Source of the DNA: Glandiceps talaboti | Lineage: Eukaryota; Hemichordata; Enteropneusta; Spengelidae | Assembly (NCBI RefSeq): GCF_964340395.1 | Contig: NC_135549.1 | Coordinates: 7,080,001-7,142,000, forward strand | Direction of reading: 5' to 3' | DNA length: 62,000 bases | Shown: piece by piece, positions 27,477 through 41,039 of the stretch | Position numbering within the stretch: the stretch's first letter is position 1 | Layout: each line of letters begins with the position of its first letter | Translations under genes and position numbers: made by a program | The notes under the pieces: model-generated | What the model was told of the DNA's origin: nothing | Databases searched by the model: none | Seen by the model: only the letters and a program-made list of their open reading frames with translations

Positions 27477-28180
27477 CTACCTGGGTCAAGCTAACTAAAG
27501 TTCACCTTCGTGAACCGACCGAAAAGTCTACCTTGGTCAGACAGACTAAAATTTACCTCGGTGAACCAAGCTAGAAGCTAAGTTCACGAGACAAGCTAAA
27601 ATCTAACTTCGTGAGCCAAGATAAAATCTAACTTCATTAAACTAAATTCTACCTTGATCAGACAAACTAAAATGTACGCTGATGAGCCAAGCCGAAAGCT
27701 TACTACGGTGATCCAAGGCAAGCTGAAGTCTACCTCGTTGAGCCAAGCTAACAGTCTACCTTGTTGAGCCAAGCTACAAGTCTATCTTGTTGAGCTAACC
27801 TAAAAGTCTACCTCGGCGAGCCAAGCTAAAAGTCTACCTCGGTGAGCCAAGCTAAAAATCTATCTTGGTGAGCCAAGTCTTCCTTGGTGAACTAAGCTAA
27901 AGTCTATCTTGGTCACAAATGCTAAATTCAACCGACTTTAAAAGTCCTCCTTGGTAAAACAAGCTAAACATCTGCCCAGGTGAGACAACTTGAAGATGGA
28001 GTCTGTTTTCAATTTGATAAGCCCAACTAAAAGTCTACCTTGTGAGCCTAGCTAAAAGTATAGTATCTTTGTCAAAAATGCTTGAGCCAGCCTTGATGAT
28101 GCAACTTACAGAGTGTAAAAAATCCTAATATGGGGATCCTAGTCTATCTTGTTAAGCCAAGTTAAATTCTACCTTGGTGA
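27477..28180 (+). repeat. Degenerate ~26-bp minisatellite with internal dyad
   Basis: About two dozen diverged copies of a unit resembling GAGCCAAGCTAAAAGTCTAC plus CTTGGT. Each good copy carries CTTGG, a four-base spacer and CCAAG, a short dyad that spans the unit junction. Conservation is best at 27730-27860 and decays outwards, which fits an old array. Confidence 0.85.
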
Positions 28181-28368
28181 ATTCACCACAGTCTGCCGTC
28201 ACGGTGGTTAATATCACTAGGGTAGCTGTGGTATTGAATATAAATTGATATGCGAAAACTTTCTATACTAAGTTTTACTATGTTTCTAAGTGTAATACTG
28301 TAATTCTTGTACAGAACAAGTTTCCTCCAACCATTTCGATGTACAACATAGCATGACACTATCACCAC

Positions 28369-28636
28369 ATCCCATGGAGGTGACCACTTAGAATAATACT
28401 GGCACCCTATCCCCATGAAGGTGACCACTTAGAATAATACTGCCACCCTATTCCCATGAAGGTGACCACTTAGAATAGTACTGCCACCCTATCCCCATGA
28501 AGGTGACCACTTAGAATAATACTGCTACCCTATCCCCATGAAGGTGGCAATTTAGAATAATACTGGCACCCTATCCCCATGAAGGTGACAATTTAGAATA
28601 ATACTACCATCCTATCCCCATGAAGGTGACCACTTG
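28369..28636 (+). repeat. 41-bp tandem repeat, ~6.5 copies
   Basis: Units beginning ATCCCCATGAAGGTGACC recur at 28409, 28450, 28491, 28532, 28573 and 28614, exactly 41 bp apart. A diverged first copy lies at 28369. The array sits about 190 bp after the unrelated 26-bp array. Confidence 0.95.
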
Positions 28637-29968
28637 ACCGAGAAGCGTTACTAAATCAAGACCCTAAGGTGGGTGAGTTGGTGAAAAATGTACATGAAAT
28701 ATTTGCATCACACAGAATAATTGCTCATTGACGAGATACGCCTTGTGACTAACACAGTAGTGGGATGAACAAACAATGACCAACTTCTGATCTTTGGAAA
28801 GTAAAATTACATGTATCATTTCTGTCTACCCAATGTATTGTCTGTGTTGGAGACTAGTAAAAGCTATCGAAGATGGTGAACGAAAGGAGTGTCTGATAGT
28901 GATAACGTGAATGTCTTTCTAATCATGAAATCACACGAGATACACATAAATGAGATAATTAGAATGAGAAATGGTGGCGCTGTTCACACTAGGACCCTGT
29001 CACTTTCATTAGTTCGGGCGCACATATAGTATTACATATATGTCTATCTCACTGTCATTTCTATTACCTTGGCACAGATACATAGATGTAGGGACTTTTT
29101 AGCAGTAAGAACTACCTGTGAATATTGAACTATACTGTACACATTACGTCGACGAGTAAAGGTTAGACATCGGACAATATATCATAGATCAGACACGTTT
29201 CACAATGTAAGTATTGACATAGTCGCGTCGTGACAAGTACTAATTATGCGTCTGGACTGCGACAAGAAAATTGAAAAGAACATTTATCATGCTACATGTC
29301 GGAATCTCCACGGCAAAATTCCTAAATGCGAAAACATAACATTACGAGTGGGTAGAGTCAGTGTGGGTCAGTCAGGATGTTTAACCTCTCTGCCTATTGT
29401 TGTTCATTGCCTCAGCTTTTTTGTATTTATATATCGACACCTCACCGTAACATTGATCTTACATTAGCAATGGAATAACAAGGTTTTTAAGTATCATTAC
29501 CGGTGAACCATAACCGTTGTTATTGTGGCAACCGTAACATTGCTTATTGTAGAAACAATTTGACTTTTAACCTTCTGAAGATTGAAGAGTATTAATTCCT
29601 CAACGACCTCGCTAAAGTCGTAAATCAAATAATGGGTCCACTTTACAAGTGGCATTGACATGATTGTACGTGTAATGGGTATCACCATAGAACACGAGGA
29701 GAAGCTCTCTTCGTGTGTAGGAATATCGGATTGTATTGGGGTTAGAATTTGTAGAGTGTAAAGTATAGTAATTAATTATAACCTAAATGATGATTTATAT
29801 GTGACATACATCAAAATCGAAACAAAGGCTAAACTGTTTTTACATGCACACCTGTTGATGCCATTAATTTATTGCAAACATGTAATTACACGATTTATGA
29901 AATAATTAAAAATAAACAAGAAGGTAATGACAACATAAATATGCAAATAATGATGTCCCACCATCAAA
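28637..29968. other. Unassigned stretch, no gene seen
   Basis: Unique AT-rich sequence with no supported exon, repeat or RNA gene. Confidence 0.45.
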
Positions 29969-30339
29969 ATGGTTAATATTTTTAAAGAATTTCAGGAACC
30001 AGGTCCTGGTGGTGAGGTTTTACTCAAAAGGTATCGAAATGAATCCCCTGAACCTACGTTTGTAATGCTGAAGGGGACGAAGAGAAAAATGAAGACAGCT
30101 ACGTTAACTTGTAGAATGGTTATTACCATGTGTATGGTTGCATGGGTATCACAATATGTTTTGAAAGTATTGGAACATCGCTCGACCTCATTTGCGAACC
30201 AAGGTCAGTGGGGGATCGGTCAGGTTTTTCAGTTGGTAAATCAAGTCATTTAAAGAGAATACGTCCCTATTCTTATATAAAGTTGACCTACATCTTGTGG
30301 CGAAGACGGCAATTACATCAAAAGCTCGATGCGATATGA
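29969..30339 (+). pseudogene. Possible degenerate tail of a class A GPCR
   Basis: An ATG-started frame of 94 codons (29969-30253) has coding-like codon use. After a basic stretch (KRKMKTA) it contains a hydrophobic segment (TATLTCRMVITMCMVAWVSQ) resembling a sixth helix entered from a basic third loop. The expected CWxP is altered to AWVS. It then reads FQLVNQ and stops. The next frame (open to 30339) resumes with IRPYSY followed by a basic WRRRQLHQK tail, the place and shape of NPxxY plus the cytoplasmic start of a receptor tail. Together this looks like TM6-TM7 broken by a frameshift. Upstream helices were not found. The resemblance is by eye and could be chance. Confidence 0.25.
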
Positions 30340-32757
30340 TACGACAAGACATGACAAATTAAAGGAGAGAAGGCGAATTGTAATTCCCAGGCAATGATTT
30401 GAGTGCATGTGTAATTTGACCGTGACCGTGGACCATGATTGGACAAACAATTTATGATCAGCACTCACTGGGATCGTTTTTTACGCTATCCCTCAAAGGA
30501 GGACAAATCATGAATACCAACGAGTGTTTGCCAGGGAGTTGTAAATTTCATCATGGAAATACGTTGACTGGTATCTCGTAATGTCACATGATAAAGTACT
30601 CCATAAAATCGAAAAAATTCTCGTGGGCATATATGCCAATTTTAATGGTACATTGGTGAAAATATTGACCTCTAACTTCCGCTATACCATACTTGTCAAA
30701 TAATCTCACTTATACAGCATAAATCAACTTGTCGACACATAAATGATCCACACTAAAAGACAAAGTTGCTATTGCTAGCCAAGTCATGCTATCGGATCTT
30801 AAAGTATGCTTGTCATTCCTTCTGGGTATGGAAGTCACTAGAATCGTAATTTCTGTTTAAGGTGAGCGAAGAATATCTTAAGTGCAAAGGAAATTATTTT
30901 AACTTCTATTACGCTGTCAATAATTTGATCAGCCCACTAATGTCACTTTGCTAAAACAGTTCTGAGCGTAGAGAGGACGCTTTAATAGAAGAGTGTTTGC
31001 CTACTCGAGTTGAGTATTCATGTTGCCTGGATGTTCTTCACAGTCTTATTCAATGCCGACAGAATTACATTGTATTTCAACAGACGATTTTTAAAAAAAT
31101 GAATCTGCGTTGTCCTAATACCGTCATAATTATTTTGACAGACATTAAAAAAATGAATCTGTGATGTCTTTTTCCTAACCGAATGATATACTTGAGCAAG
31201 GACTGTCTTATCATCGTCAATATTGGTCTGTCTGCTCTTCTGAGACTACTGTGTTGTGATTCCACAGCACGGGTCACTAGTAATAAGGATAATCTCTGAC
31301 TTTGATCACCTTCATACATAAGCATAAGTCTCGCTAGGCTCCATTCCTAAATCTGTCTTCACGAACAGTCTTTGCCGTTGTCATAATAAGTTCATACTCG
31401 TCCAAATAAAATACATTGCATGCATGTTTCCAAGAAGTGATATCGAGATCTTACTTGAATAATATGTCTGAGGCAGACGACAGAATATCAGTATATTGAA
31501 AACGAAGTAGTCAGACATGAGTTACTAGAAATATGTGACTAAATCTATATCTGATTTATTCATTTTCACTTCAAGTTGGTATTAACGAGTTTACATGTAA
31601 TAAGTAAGGAACGGTTTTATTTCCGATTGGGGTTATCGACCACCATTCTGTTATGTCACAGTGTGCCCATGATGATGTCAGGGATTACTCTAACGACTCG
31701 AGGTAGACTTCTGTATAAAGTGAGAATTCTGATCTAAAAATATTCTGTCGACTCGTTTCATCGAACACACCTGTACTGGTAATCTTCTGACAACCAAACA
31801 AATAAAGAGAGTCGAAGTTGAGCAAAATGTGTGCTACCAGTCCAGAAGCTGTGCTGACGTACACGAAACTTGTGTTGACGTACACGGAACTGAGTTGACG
31901 TACACGGAAGCTGTTTTAACTGACATAAAATATATGTTAACGTACACTTAATTTGTGTCATTTGGACTCAGATATGCAAAAATGTAGGCTTTTAAAGGAA
32001 CAACAACAGTAATTCTAAACAAAAAAAATTATCGCCATGGCGACTTATTTTTCCTGATTTGCTCTATCGGCTAGAGGATGTGCAACCATGACAACCATAT
32101 CGAAGCACGACATTTAATGCACACTTTTGCACTAATGTTATTTTTGTTATCATCAAAAATCGAATTGTAAACATGAATATTTCTGAATACGAAGTAAATG
32201 TCAGAACTTCTTGCTCGTATTAGCGTATTTCTGACAGGTAATACAGTATTTTCTCAGCAGTGAAAAGCTTTTGTACAATTTCTGTCACTTTTTCATCTAA
32301 AAAAAACCTAGTACAATGTAGGTGAAATATGAGTTTGAAAAATATCCAGCGTTATACATGACATTTTGCTTAACTTCAATCTATTTTATCAGACTAAACG
32401 GGGTCAAAGTTCGTCTAATCTATCTAACTTTTCATGGATTCTAAGAAAAATATTTTCGCCAATTTTCACAGTATTGTATTAAATTTTTAGATTTTCCGTT
32501 CTGGTTTCACTTTCTAGATTGTAATTTGTCTAAGAATGTTAAACAGCTTTGCAATTGTTAGTAAATTTGACGTTTTACATGTAAGGGTAATACTGATCGA
32601 AGACAGTAACTTGGTGTCATAAAATTGACTCTGTCGTTAGATTAATAATTGTCATGTTTGGTATCACAACGCATTAGGTAGGCCTGCATAAATGACAACA
32701 TGCATGTATTACGCAATGAGAACGGTATCGAATAGACACTTCTTTGAAATATAAAAT
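30340..32757. other. Unassigned stretch with a short GTTGACGTACACGGAA repeat
   Basis: No gene is supported. Around 31850-31950 the motif TGACGTACAC recurs three times at about 20-bp intervals, with a degraded fourth copy. Confidence 0.45.
31850..31950 (+). repeat. Short TGACGTACAC-bearing tandem repeat
   Basis: GCTGACGTACACGAAA, GTTGACGTACACGGAA and GTTGACGTACACGGAA follow one another at about 20-bp intervals. A TTAACGTACACTTAA relative follows them. Each contains TGACGTA, a CRE-like core, so this may be a binding-site cluster or only a small minisatellite. Confidence 0.7.
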
Positions 32758-32875
32758 AACCAACCAACCAACCAACCTACCTACCTACCTACCTACCTAC
32801 CTACCTACCTACGTGCATACATACATACATACATACATACATACATACATACATACATACATACATACATACATA

Positions 32876-32917
<42 letters not shown>

Positions 32918-32976
32918 ACACACATACATACATACATACATACATACATACATACATACATACATACATACATACA
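32758..32976. repeat. Compound (CCAA)/(CCTA)/(CATA)/(CA)/(CATA) microsatellite
   Basis: Successive blocks are CCAA (3-4 units), CCTA (about 8), CATA (about 14), CA (about 16) and CATA (about 14). Tyr-Ile-His-Thr and Met-Tyr-Val-Cys frames across it are artefacts. Confidence 0.95.
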
Positions 32977-35900
32977 TTGTCGACTCGAAAACAGGCGATA
33001 GCCTTTGCAGGTGCAAAATAATGGGAAGTTCACAATGAATATTACAGAAGGTCAGTAGTTATACCGTACTAATGTTGTGATTTAGTAGCTAAAGGTAGTG
33101 TCATTTGTGATAATTCTAAGCTGTGCCTAAATGATCGGATACGGCAACTCGTTAATATCATACGGAGTAACCACCTGGGTTCAGCGTCCACAAAAGATTT
33201 GGTGACAAGACGTTGCGCTTGTTACAAACAAGGTGTTCGAGCCATAGTGCATAGTACTAGTAAACCTGAATACACAGGCCAAATGTATACACACCGTTCC
33301 GTTTTGTATGTTTATTTTTTCCGTATTTAGTGGTTGAAATAAATACACTCAACAAAATGAGTGGCTAATAAAGGAAAAGAATGACCAAACATGTCAGGTG
33401 AACCACACAGACCCGTTGATGTGTAAACTGAACCGTATAGTATCATGTCACATGCATCCAATGATCTATTATGTGTTGGTGTATTAGTCTCTTAGTCAAA
33501 TAGCTAAGTAACGGTATTATAACAATCGAAGTCTGTACGTGCACTGGCAACAAGAATTCAAGATAGTCATCGAAGCTTTCGCTTTCATGGTTTCATTAAA
33601 ACCATTTCCCCTCTCTGTCAAAGTCACCTGATATTCGCGATTACTAAGTGATGTATCGCTTCGTAATCTTGAACGGCAACGCATAAAAGTGATGTTTTCT
33701 GTCTCAATAACCACTCAATTAGCCACCCCTTCCACCTTCAAACGTCTACCAATATGGAAGATTTATTAATTACATAGAAGCTCTCTGTACATAAACTCTA
33801 TAAATGGAGAGGTTATAACATTTAACGGTTGAATGCTTTCGGTAGCAGTAGACTTTCATTTATCTACCTAGGTCAGGACGACGGCCTGTTTGGGCGTGAC
33901 TACCAGTCAGTTGTAGTACATTCCAGCGAATGCCTTTGTATTTAAACTAGTATTTTGTTAGATTAGAAGAAAATAGAAGGGGAATTTTCAGACTGACTGT
34001 GCTATCCAAACTATTCAGTGGAACAGCTATAAAAATATGTAGACATCATGAGGTGATAAACCATTTTCAATACACTCATTGTAATATTTGAGATCATGGT
34101 AAAGGTACATTGTTATTGATAACAACACCGTGTCAGTATTACATGTATGATTCATATTCATATTCATATTCGCCTGTAGTCATAGCCAGATGAGCCTTTT
34201 ACGTGTAATGAAAGCCTTTCTGCATATCAGTCTGTGACCCAGTAAATTTGACTTATCTGCATGTGCTTTATTGTTCAACGGTGATCACTGCTATCTCCAT
34301 TCATAGTTATGTCAGTGTCATTTCATCAACATGTTACACGCAGTAAATCCAAACCCTTTGTTTTCTTATTATCCTACCAATAGCATTGATTAATAATTAA
34401 TGCCTGTAGTTTGATTGACAGCTCGAAATCACGATCATAGGGGTCGCCGCCGTTTCAAAGTTGCTCCCCACGAGGTAAAATGCTGTCTACTTTTTAGTGT
34501 GACCATGGATGTATTAGTGATAATACATCCACGGTGTGACCCATTCGAAAGAAAGCTTAACTACAAAAAAGTGGTTATTACGCATGATGTACGACAACTT
34601 GTGTGAATACACATGATCATGATATTGTAATCAACCTCACCAAAATTGTGAAGGGCGTTGTTGACGACCGTTCAAAACCAACATCTCGCATGACAGCACC
34701 AGTATCTATCAGCAACCAGCCAATTTAGAGGTGAGATGAACCGCTCAACACATAACATTGTAAAACGAAACGACATGCCGAACACTGTTCTCTTGCGTAG
34801 TCTTTAAACCAGTATAGCATAAAATCGTCAGCAGTTTACACCATCATGAAAAACGCTCGTTGATTTTACACCTGTATATGATCATAGTCATTTCCAACCG
34901 TGCAAATGCAAATAAAATGTCAACATACCTCCGGGTCGCCCGTAGATCCTACAGTCCTTCACGACACTGATCAACACTGGTCACACCACCAATAACGATT
35001 TTGATTTGTATCGACTCTATAGAGAACCAGTTAAGCGTAGAATCGGTCGTGAATAGTGACCGGTACAGTGTACAATAACGACACCTCGCGACCTCTGAGT
35101 GAAAACAGTCCTGTGACGATTTGTTTAAGAATTGTTATTCTAATGTTACACGTAATGTATACTAATCATAAAACAGTCAAGCCATTGGAGGTAATTGATA
35201 TGCAGTACGTTATAATTAATGGTACATTTGCTGATTACTTTTTATTTCATCTAGAATTTATGAACTACAAACTGATGTGATAGATTATCGTTTGAATACA
35301 GGACAAAAAAGTCACTGCACACATAAGTTGATTACACTTTGATAAATGGTCCGTGCAAATTTCAACAAACATAGCAACCAATATAATAATATATTAAATT
35401 TCACGTGACGTCAAAGAGCCAATGAAAGTTGTAAACTGTTTTTAAATGACAGACTACTTTATTTGCACAGAAATTGAATTATTTCATTTTAATCCCCCAA
35501 GTTTGACATTGTTTTTCAGAATTCGTGCATTTTCACCATATATTTTACAAATGGCGCTACCACAGTTTGTCAACCAGAAACTTTGAGATAATTGCGAAAG
35601 ATGATTAAATATTAATGTCTACAGTAAGTGGTTTGGGACGTCTTAATGGTATTGGTGGTGTGTGGATATTTATTGGTTTAAAGTAGATCACGTGATGTTT
35701 AAATAGTTCCTGCAAGCGTAGCAATAATTTATATGTGACCGGGGTCGGTGACCCAAAACAACCACTGCATCTCCTGTTCGACAATACAAGTCAATGAACT
35801 GGGAGGCAGAAAAATGAACAGTTTTGGGGTTTCTTCTAGCACAGAATTTCCAGTCGTTGCGGTAAAGTTAGATTTCCATATTTTCGACGATTCTAAAATT

Positions 35901-38900
35901 TATCGTTTCCTTGCAATACACGTTGACACCGACTGTTATCAACTTGGAAGGTAATTAATGCCAGCATGCCTACATATTCATTATTCTATGATGTGACGGT
36001 ATAATGCTGCATTGTGGTCCTCGGATGATCTTTGTGAAATCGTTTTACATAGTTTATCTAAAATTCCAGGTGCCGCTGAGATTCTCTAAATCCATCGTAT
36101 TATTTTTCCACATCGTAAAAGTAATGGCGCAAATAGCAGCACACGATTCGTGAAATTTATCGGAATACGAGTAGCCATTACAAAGGTGTAAATGTCGATA
36201 TTGTTGCCCCAATGGTCTCGTATACTTCTTTTACTAAACTTCTGTCCTCTGATTGTTGAAACTTCTTTTGTGTTTTTCAAATTTGCTTTCTTTGTTTGAA
36301 TAAGTATTATGACAGTAACATTATTTGAACTCAATTATGGCGGAGAAGTGGCATGACTATGAAGCCGAAGGTCTGGCTATTTATGCTGGTATGCATCTTT
36401 TGAGGCTGTTAAATTGAATCAATGATGTTTGTGAAACCAATCTGAAACGCTATCACGCAATGTGCTGAGCAAGTCGCGAATATGATCTGGTTAACCAGAA
36501 AAAAAGCAAATCTTTTGATGTGGAAGTAGCTGTAACAGTTTTTTTCTTAAAAATACGGTTCCTAAATGATGAGTGACCATGACGCAGACTTACTTTTAAT
36601 CACGATGTTATCCGTATCATCGAATCTCAAAATCTCTCGTTACGAGATGATTCGTAACCACCGTCCAAGACGCACCGTTATTTCGCAGTGTCGCGGAAGA
36701 AATAACAGCTCTGGTTTGCAAGAATAACGGTTACTACTACCAAGACTTGTAAATCATCCACATATCAACCATTTATAAAATTCACGGTTTTGCTCACAAG
36801 AAAAATTGTTTAATGCCAGTTTCACTAAGTAGATCATGAAACTAACAAAGAGCATTCTTACAGTGGTCATTCGTTGCCATGGAGTCACAAGCTAGATAAT
36901 GTAGTATTTCGAATGAATCAAACTATAAAGATTTTGAAACGAGTTTTCCGTAAACTTTGATTTTTCACTGTAAAAATAGCCTTAGGTTATAACTTTTGAA
37001 AGTCTAAAAAAAGGTGCACTCGTAAAAAGATCGTCTAGACGAAATGTTGAAGGAAGTAGTCACTTTTTTAATCCCGGAGTAAACTCACAGGCAGTGTTAC
37101 TTTAGAAACACCAAGCAGCTGTTCAGTTTAAACTACTTGTAACTTCAAAGTACCGAAGCCTGGAGATACTTGAAATGCCAATCTCGGCAACAACTCGTAT
37201 ATCAACAACATTGTAAAACTGATTGAATAGCTCCAGTTTGGCATGAAACAACCGTAAACGTTGACGCTGTTTTCTATTCTTTTTTAAATTTTAAATCTAC
37301 ACGCACGCCAATGTACGTCTTGGAGGTATACCATTGGTGTACAATCATCGCGAGAAGGAACATGCACAATATGGAAGAGAGTGAAACTGGTGTGAACATT
37401 GAAGCGAGAAACGCCCGAGAAACACGTTTACTTCATTCAAGTAAGCATATCAGTCCCAAGGTGTTCAATATTTGCGGTAAATGTACAGTAGAAAGGGCAC
37501 TATTTAGACTGCATTATTAAGAAAGAGACAGGGAGAATAAAACTGTGGTGTTGTTGTAATGGACTCCATAATGTGGTGACTCGGCGTCCGGTGGTTGGAC
37601 GTCTCGAGTTCACCACTGACCGAGATATCAACTTGAATACACTAACCAGTGCAACCAGTACTGTCATTTGTAGTGGTCAATATACATGTACAATATCGTA
37701 CTATGTGGCAACTCAGTACACCAGCATGGAAAAAATCACGAGGTTATGTGAAGGTTATGTTGCTCTGATTCGTAATGACACCTTTTTCTTTGATCTTTTT
37801 TTTTTTTTTTTTTTGGGGGGGGGTTACTTGTGATTGTTGGGTGTTATTTAGAGGGTAGCTATCGTCAGAACAGAATGGATGTTGACATGTTTATGTCAAC
37901 AAGTCAACAAAAATAAACCCGCGATCAATGTCAAGATTTTCTTTTTCACAATGGAATTTGAAGAGAATAAAAAAGCACTGAACATTGTTTTCGGGGAAAA
38001 GTAAGATAACACTATTTCACAAACTTAATTCAAGTTTAGCTGATCGATTTCCCTTGTTTACAAAAGTCTTTATCGAAACGTCATCGATATACGCTTATAA
38101 AAAAGTATTAATCCAATTATTTGTATCGTTTATACGTCAAATATAAAATTTTGCGGTTTTTGATTTGCGAGGAATGAATTTGCAAATATCTGGGAACAGT
38201 TGTCTCAAAAAAATCAATGTCGTCTGCATGGAAAGTGTTCTATGCAACGAAGTATATGATTTGCTAGTCCATGATGTCGAGATTGAGAAATACTAAACGC
38301 TGAGCACAAAAACGACTAAAATTACTTTAAAAACTGAATGGATCAAGATTTTAAAATAGTGTTACATACGTGGGGTTTTCTTCTTCTTCTTCGTTGATTG
38401 CAGTGGACTGAGTACTGAAGATAAGTGTTTTACCCAAAAATTCACACAGTCTGTGCAATTTTTCTGTTATATATTCCTACAGGATAGTTGTCTTACAAAG
38501 AAAACTGTGATTGATACTTCACTGGGATATTTGAGACTATGTCGGTGTCGTCAACGAGAAGCCACACAAGACAAGCGTCTTAAAGTCATCGCGTTCAGAT
38601 ATTATAAAAGCCTATGTCGAGAAATTAATGGGTTGGGTCCAGTTGATTTATGTTGGCATTAACGTTAGCAAATGGTCCGAGAACCAACTCTGAATGGACA
38701 GACAACGACATATCTGAGTACCAGTTCTGAATGGACAGACACAAACTCCAACAAGTTGTAAACAACATGTTTCGACAACGACAACCTTTTCTGAAAATCC
38801 AAAATGACGATTGTAATATCACTTCTGAGAAGGACTTGAACTTGAACAGAGACAGTAACTATACAACTGTTGAATTCGTGACACCCCCAACAAGTCGATA

Positions 38901-39405
38901 TGCACAATAAATAAAAGTTAAAATAGAATGGTGTAACTCGCATGCATGAATGACATGAATGTTCAGTATTTGTAATATTTGCCCTGCGTGACTTTTAAGG
39001 TACTATAAGACATTTAAAAGTCGATAAATCGTTTTCACTGCCTAAAGCAGACGAACGTGGTCCACAAATATTACAGATACCGACACTTTCACGGCATATA
39101 AAACACTATCAAATTAAACCTAGATCATTCACTACAGGTTGAAAACTCATAATACCAAATAATTACAAAATTTGGTGACACGACCTTTGCACTATACCCT
39201 AAAGCAATGATGAAACCAAACCGTCATACATGTCACTAGTCTGTACGGTGCCGATGCCTTATGTGACCCCATACCCTACTAGTTAGCACCATACACATGA
39301 CATATGCCATTTAAGAGTGGTCTATAAATGTACAGTATACCATTCTGAATTCCACTCTGTCATGGAAACGTCAACCGGATAAAGTATGCTGGGACAGACA
39401 GGGTA
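32977..39405. other. Long unassigned stretch
   Basis: AT-rich DNA without a supported gene. Minor structures are TTCATA repeats near 34150, a T-run followed by a G-run at 37796-37823, an exon-like segment ending near 37439, and a 37-bp-spaced direct repeat of CTGAATGGACAGAC at 38690 and 38727. Confidence 0.45.
37796..37823. repeat. Poly-T then poly-G
   Basis: Nineteen T residues followed directly by nine G residues. Confidence 0.9.
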
Positions 39406-39524
39406 ACATAGCCAGCCAGCCAGTCACTCAGTCAGTCACTCAGTCAGTCAGTCAATCAGTCAGTCAGTCAGTTAGTCAGCTAGTCAGTCAGTCAGTCAGT
39501 CAGTCAGTCAGTCGACAGCCAACA

Positions 39525-39587
<63 letters not shown>

Positions 39588-39601
39588 TAGACAGACAGAC
39601 A
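39406..39601. repeat. (CAGT)n then (GACA)n compound microsatellite
   Basis: AGCC/CAGT-type tetranucleotides run to 39514, followed by an 11-base linker region and about nineteen GACA units. The GACA motif matches the arrays at 46.6 and 48.7 kb. Confidence 0.95.
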
Positions 39602-39978
39602 TTTCACATTTCTATGTGATGATTACTATTTTAATTTTTACAAAAATATCAATTTATGCAAATACGATATTTTTGTTTCTGCTGGCCTGACGACCTATCG
39701 ACGGAGTGAAAGTTAAGGATTATATAGCAGGAAATTTAAATCGTGATTTATATTGAGATCCCCCTCCCTTAATACAACGCATTTGTTTTATCATGTACAT
39801 GAAATTATAATAATAACGCGGGGGGGGGGATATAACCCGTCTGTATCCAATGATAAGTGATATACCCACACATTTATGTCAAGTCAACGCCCTCTCCTCC
39901 CTTTATTCATATCATTCGGTGTTTGTACAATTATCAATCACCATTATGTGTAAATAAATTAACATGGTTGACGATTAG

Positions 39979-40312
39979 ATGTTATTCCCCAATATTTGTC
40001 TTCGTTTAGCCAAGGCCCGGAAAATACCAGTGACTTAAGGTGACTCGTAGTGACAACCCTTAGGTCACGAGTATTTTCCGGCTGAATGAAGAAAAATATT
40101 GGAGAATAACATAATTATACCAGTGCCAATAATATCAAAGAAAAATCGGGGAAAATACATGTAATGGTAATTTTGAACGTTTTGACTTTCGAACATAGCA
40201 GAACCAGTGACGTAGACACGCGTTGTTGTGACATGGTCATAGGCGCGCGTTGTTGTGACGTAGAACGACCAGAGTACACATTGTTCTAAATGGCTCGTGC
40301 ATGGTATAATAC
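39979..40312 (+). mobile_element. MITE-like hairpin element, copy B
   Basis: The left ~150 bp is a strong imperfect hairpin. GTTATTCCCCAATATTTGTC pairs with AAAAATATTGGAGAATAAC, and an inner GGAAAATACCAGTGACTTAAGG pairs with CCTTAGGTCACGAGTATTTTCC (both shown in full only as flanking arms). A ~180-bp tail follows with CAGAACCAGTGACGTAGACA and the terminal GGCTCGTGCATGGTATAATA. The tail matches copy C (46091-46398) closely and copy A (8032-8332) loosely, and all three have the same orientation. No protein is encoded, so it is a non-autonomous element of an unnamed family. Confidence 0.75.
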
Positions 40313-41039
40313 CCCTTTAACTCTTCGTGCCTAAAAGAAGGTCAATATCTCTCTTTCTGTTATGATATGCCAAAACTGACCTGTTAAAATTAGAATGAGT
40401 CAAGGAGAGCAAATTCAGAGAATAAAGGATACAAACTATTTGCGAAGTCTTCGTATTCAAATCAGTAACTGGCAATTGCCGTATAACTACCTTGAGGTTT
40501 AGAAGTTATCTATAACGCACAAAGGGCCACAATGTTGTCAATAAAAATCAATTAATGGATGTTATTTCGAGTATAAATTCACCATTATGTTACAATAAAT
40601 CCCCTACCAGCTTTCAATTTCATTTTATTGATACTGATATCGATTCTATATGTTGCTTAGCGTCGTTATACATTCCATTCATTAAGTGAATGTATATCAT
40701 ATTTGTACAAATCCGGGAGAAACAAAGAAAGATCTTGTAGAATAAGTTAGTGCGGAAATTGACAAAAGTAGACTTACCTATACAAAGCCATGTGTGAGAC
40801 AATTGCATGATTGTAACGAATAGAACACTGTAAGTGGTTTCATCTGATCAAAATTGTCACAATCAATATCCATGTTTATATTAAGGGACAGCTTACAGAG
40901 ACTTACGTTTGTTGAAAGTATTCAACTCTGATTGCACATACACAGATAGAATAGCGATAACATCTATTCTCGGATTTGTGTTACGTAGCGTAATGGATTA
41001 TACCTGCCAAACCTTGAAATGTGCCTTGACAGTCTAACC

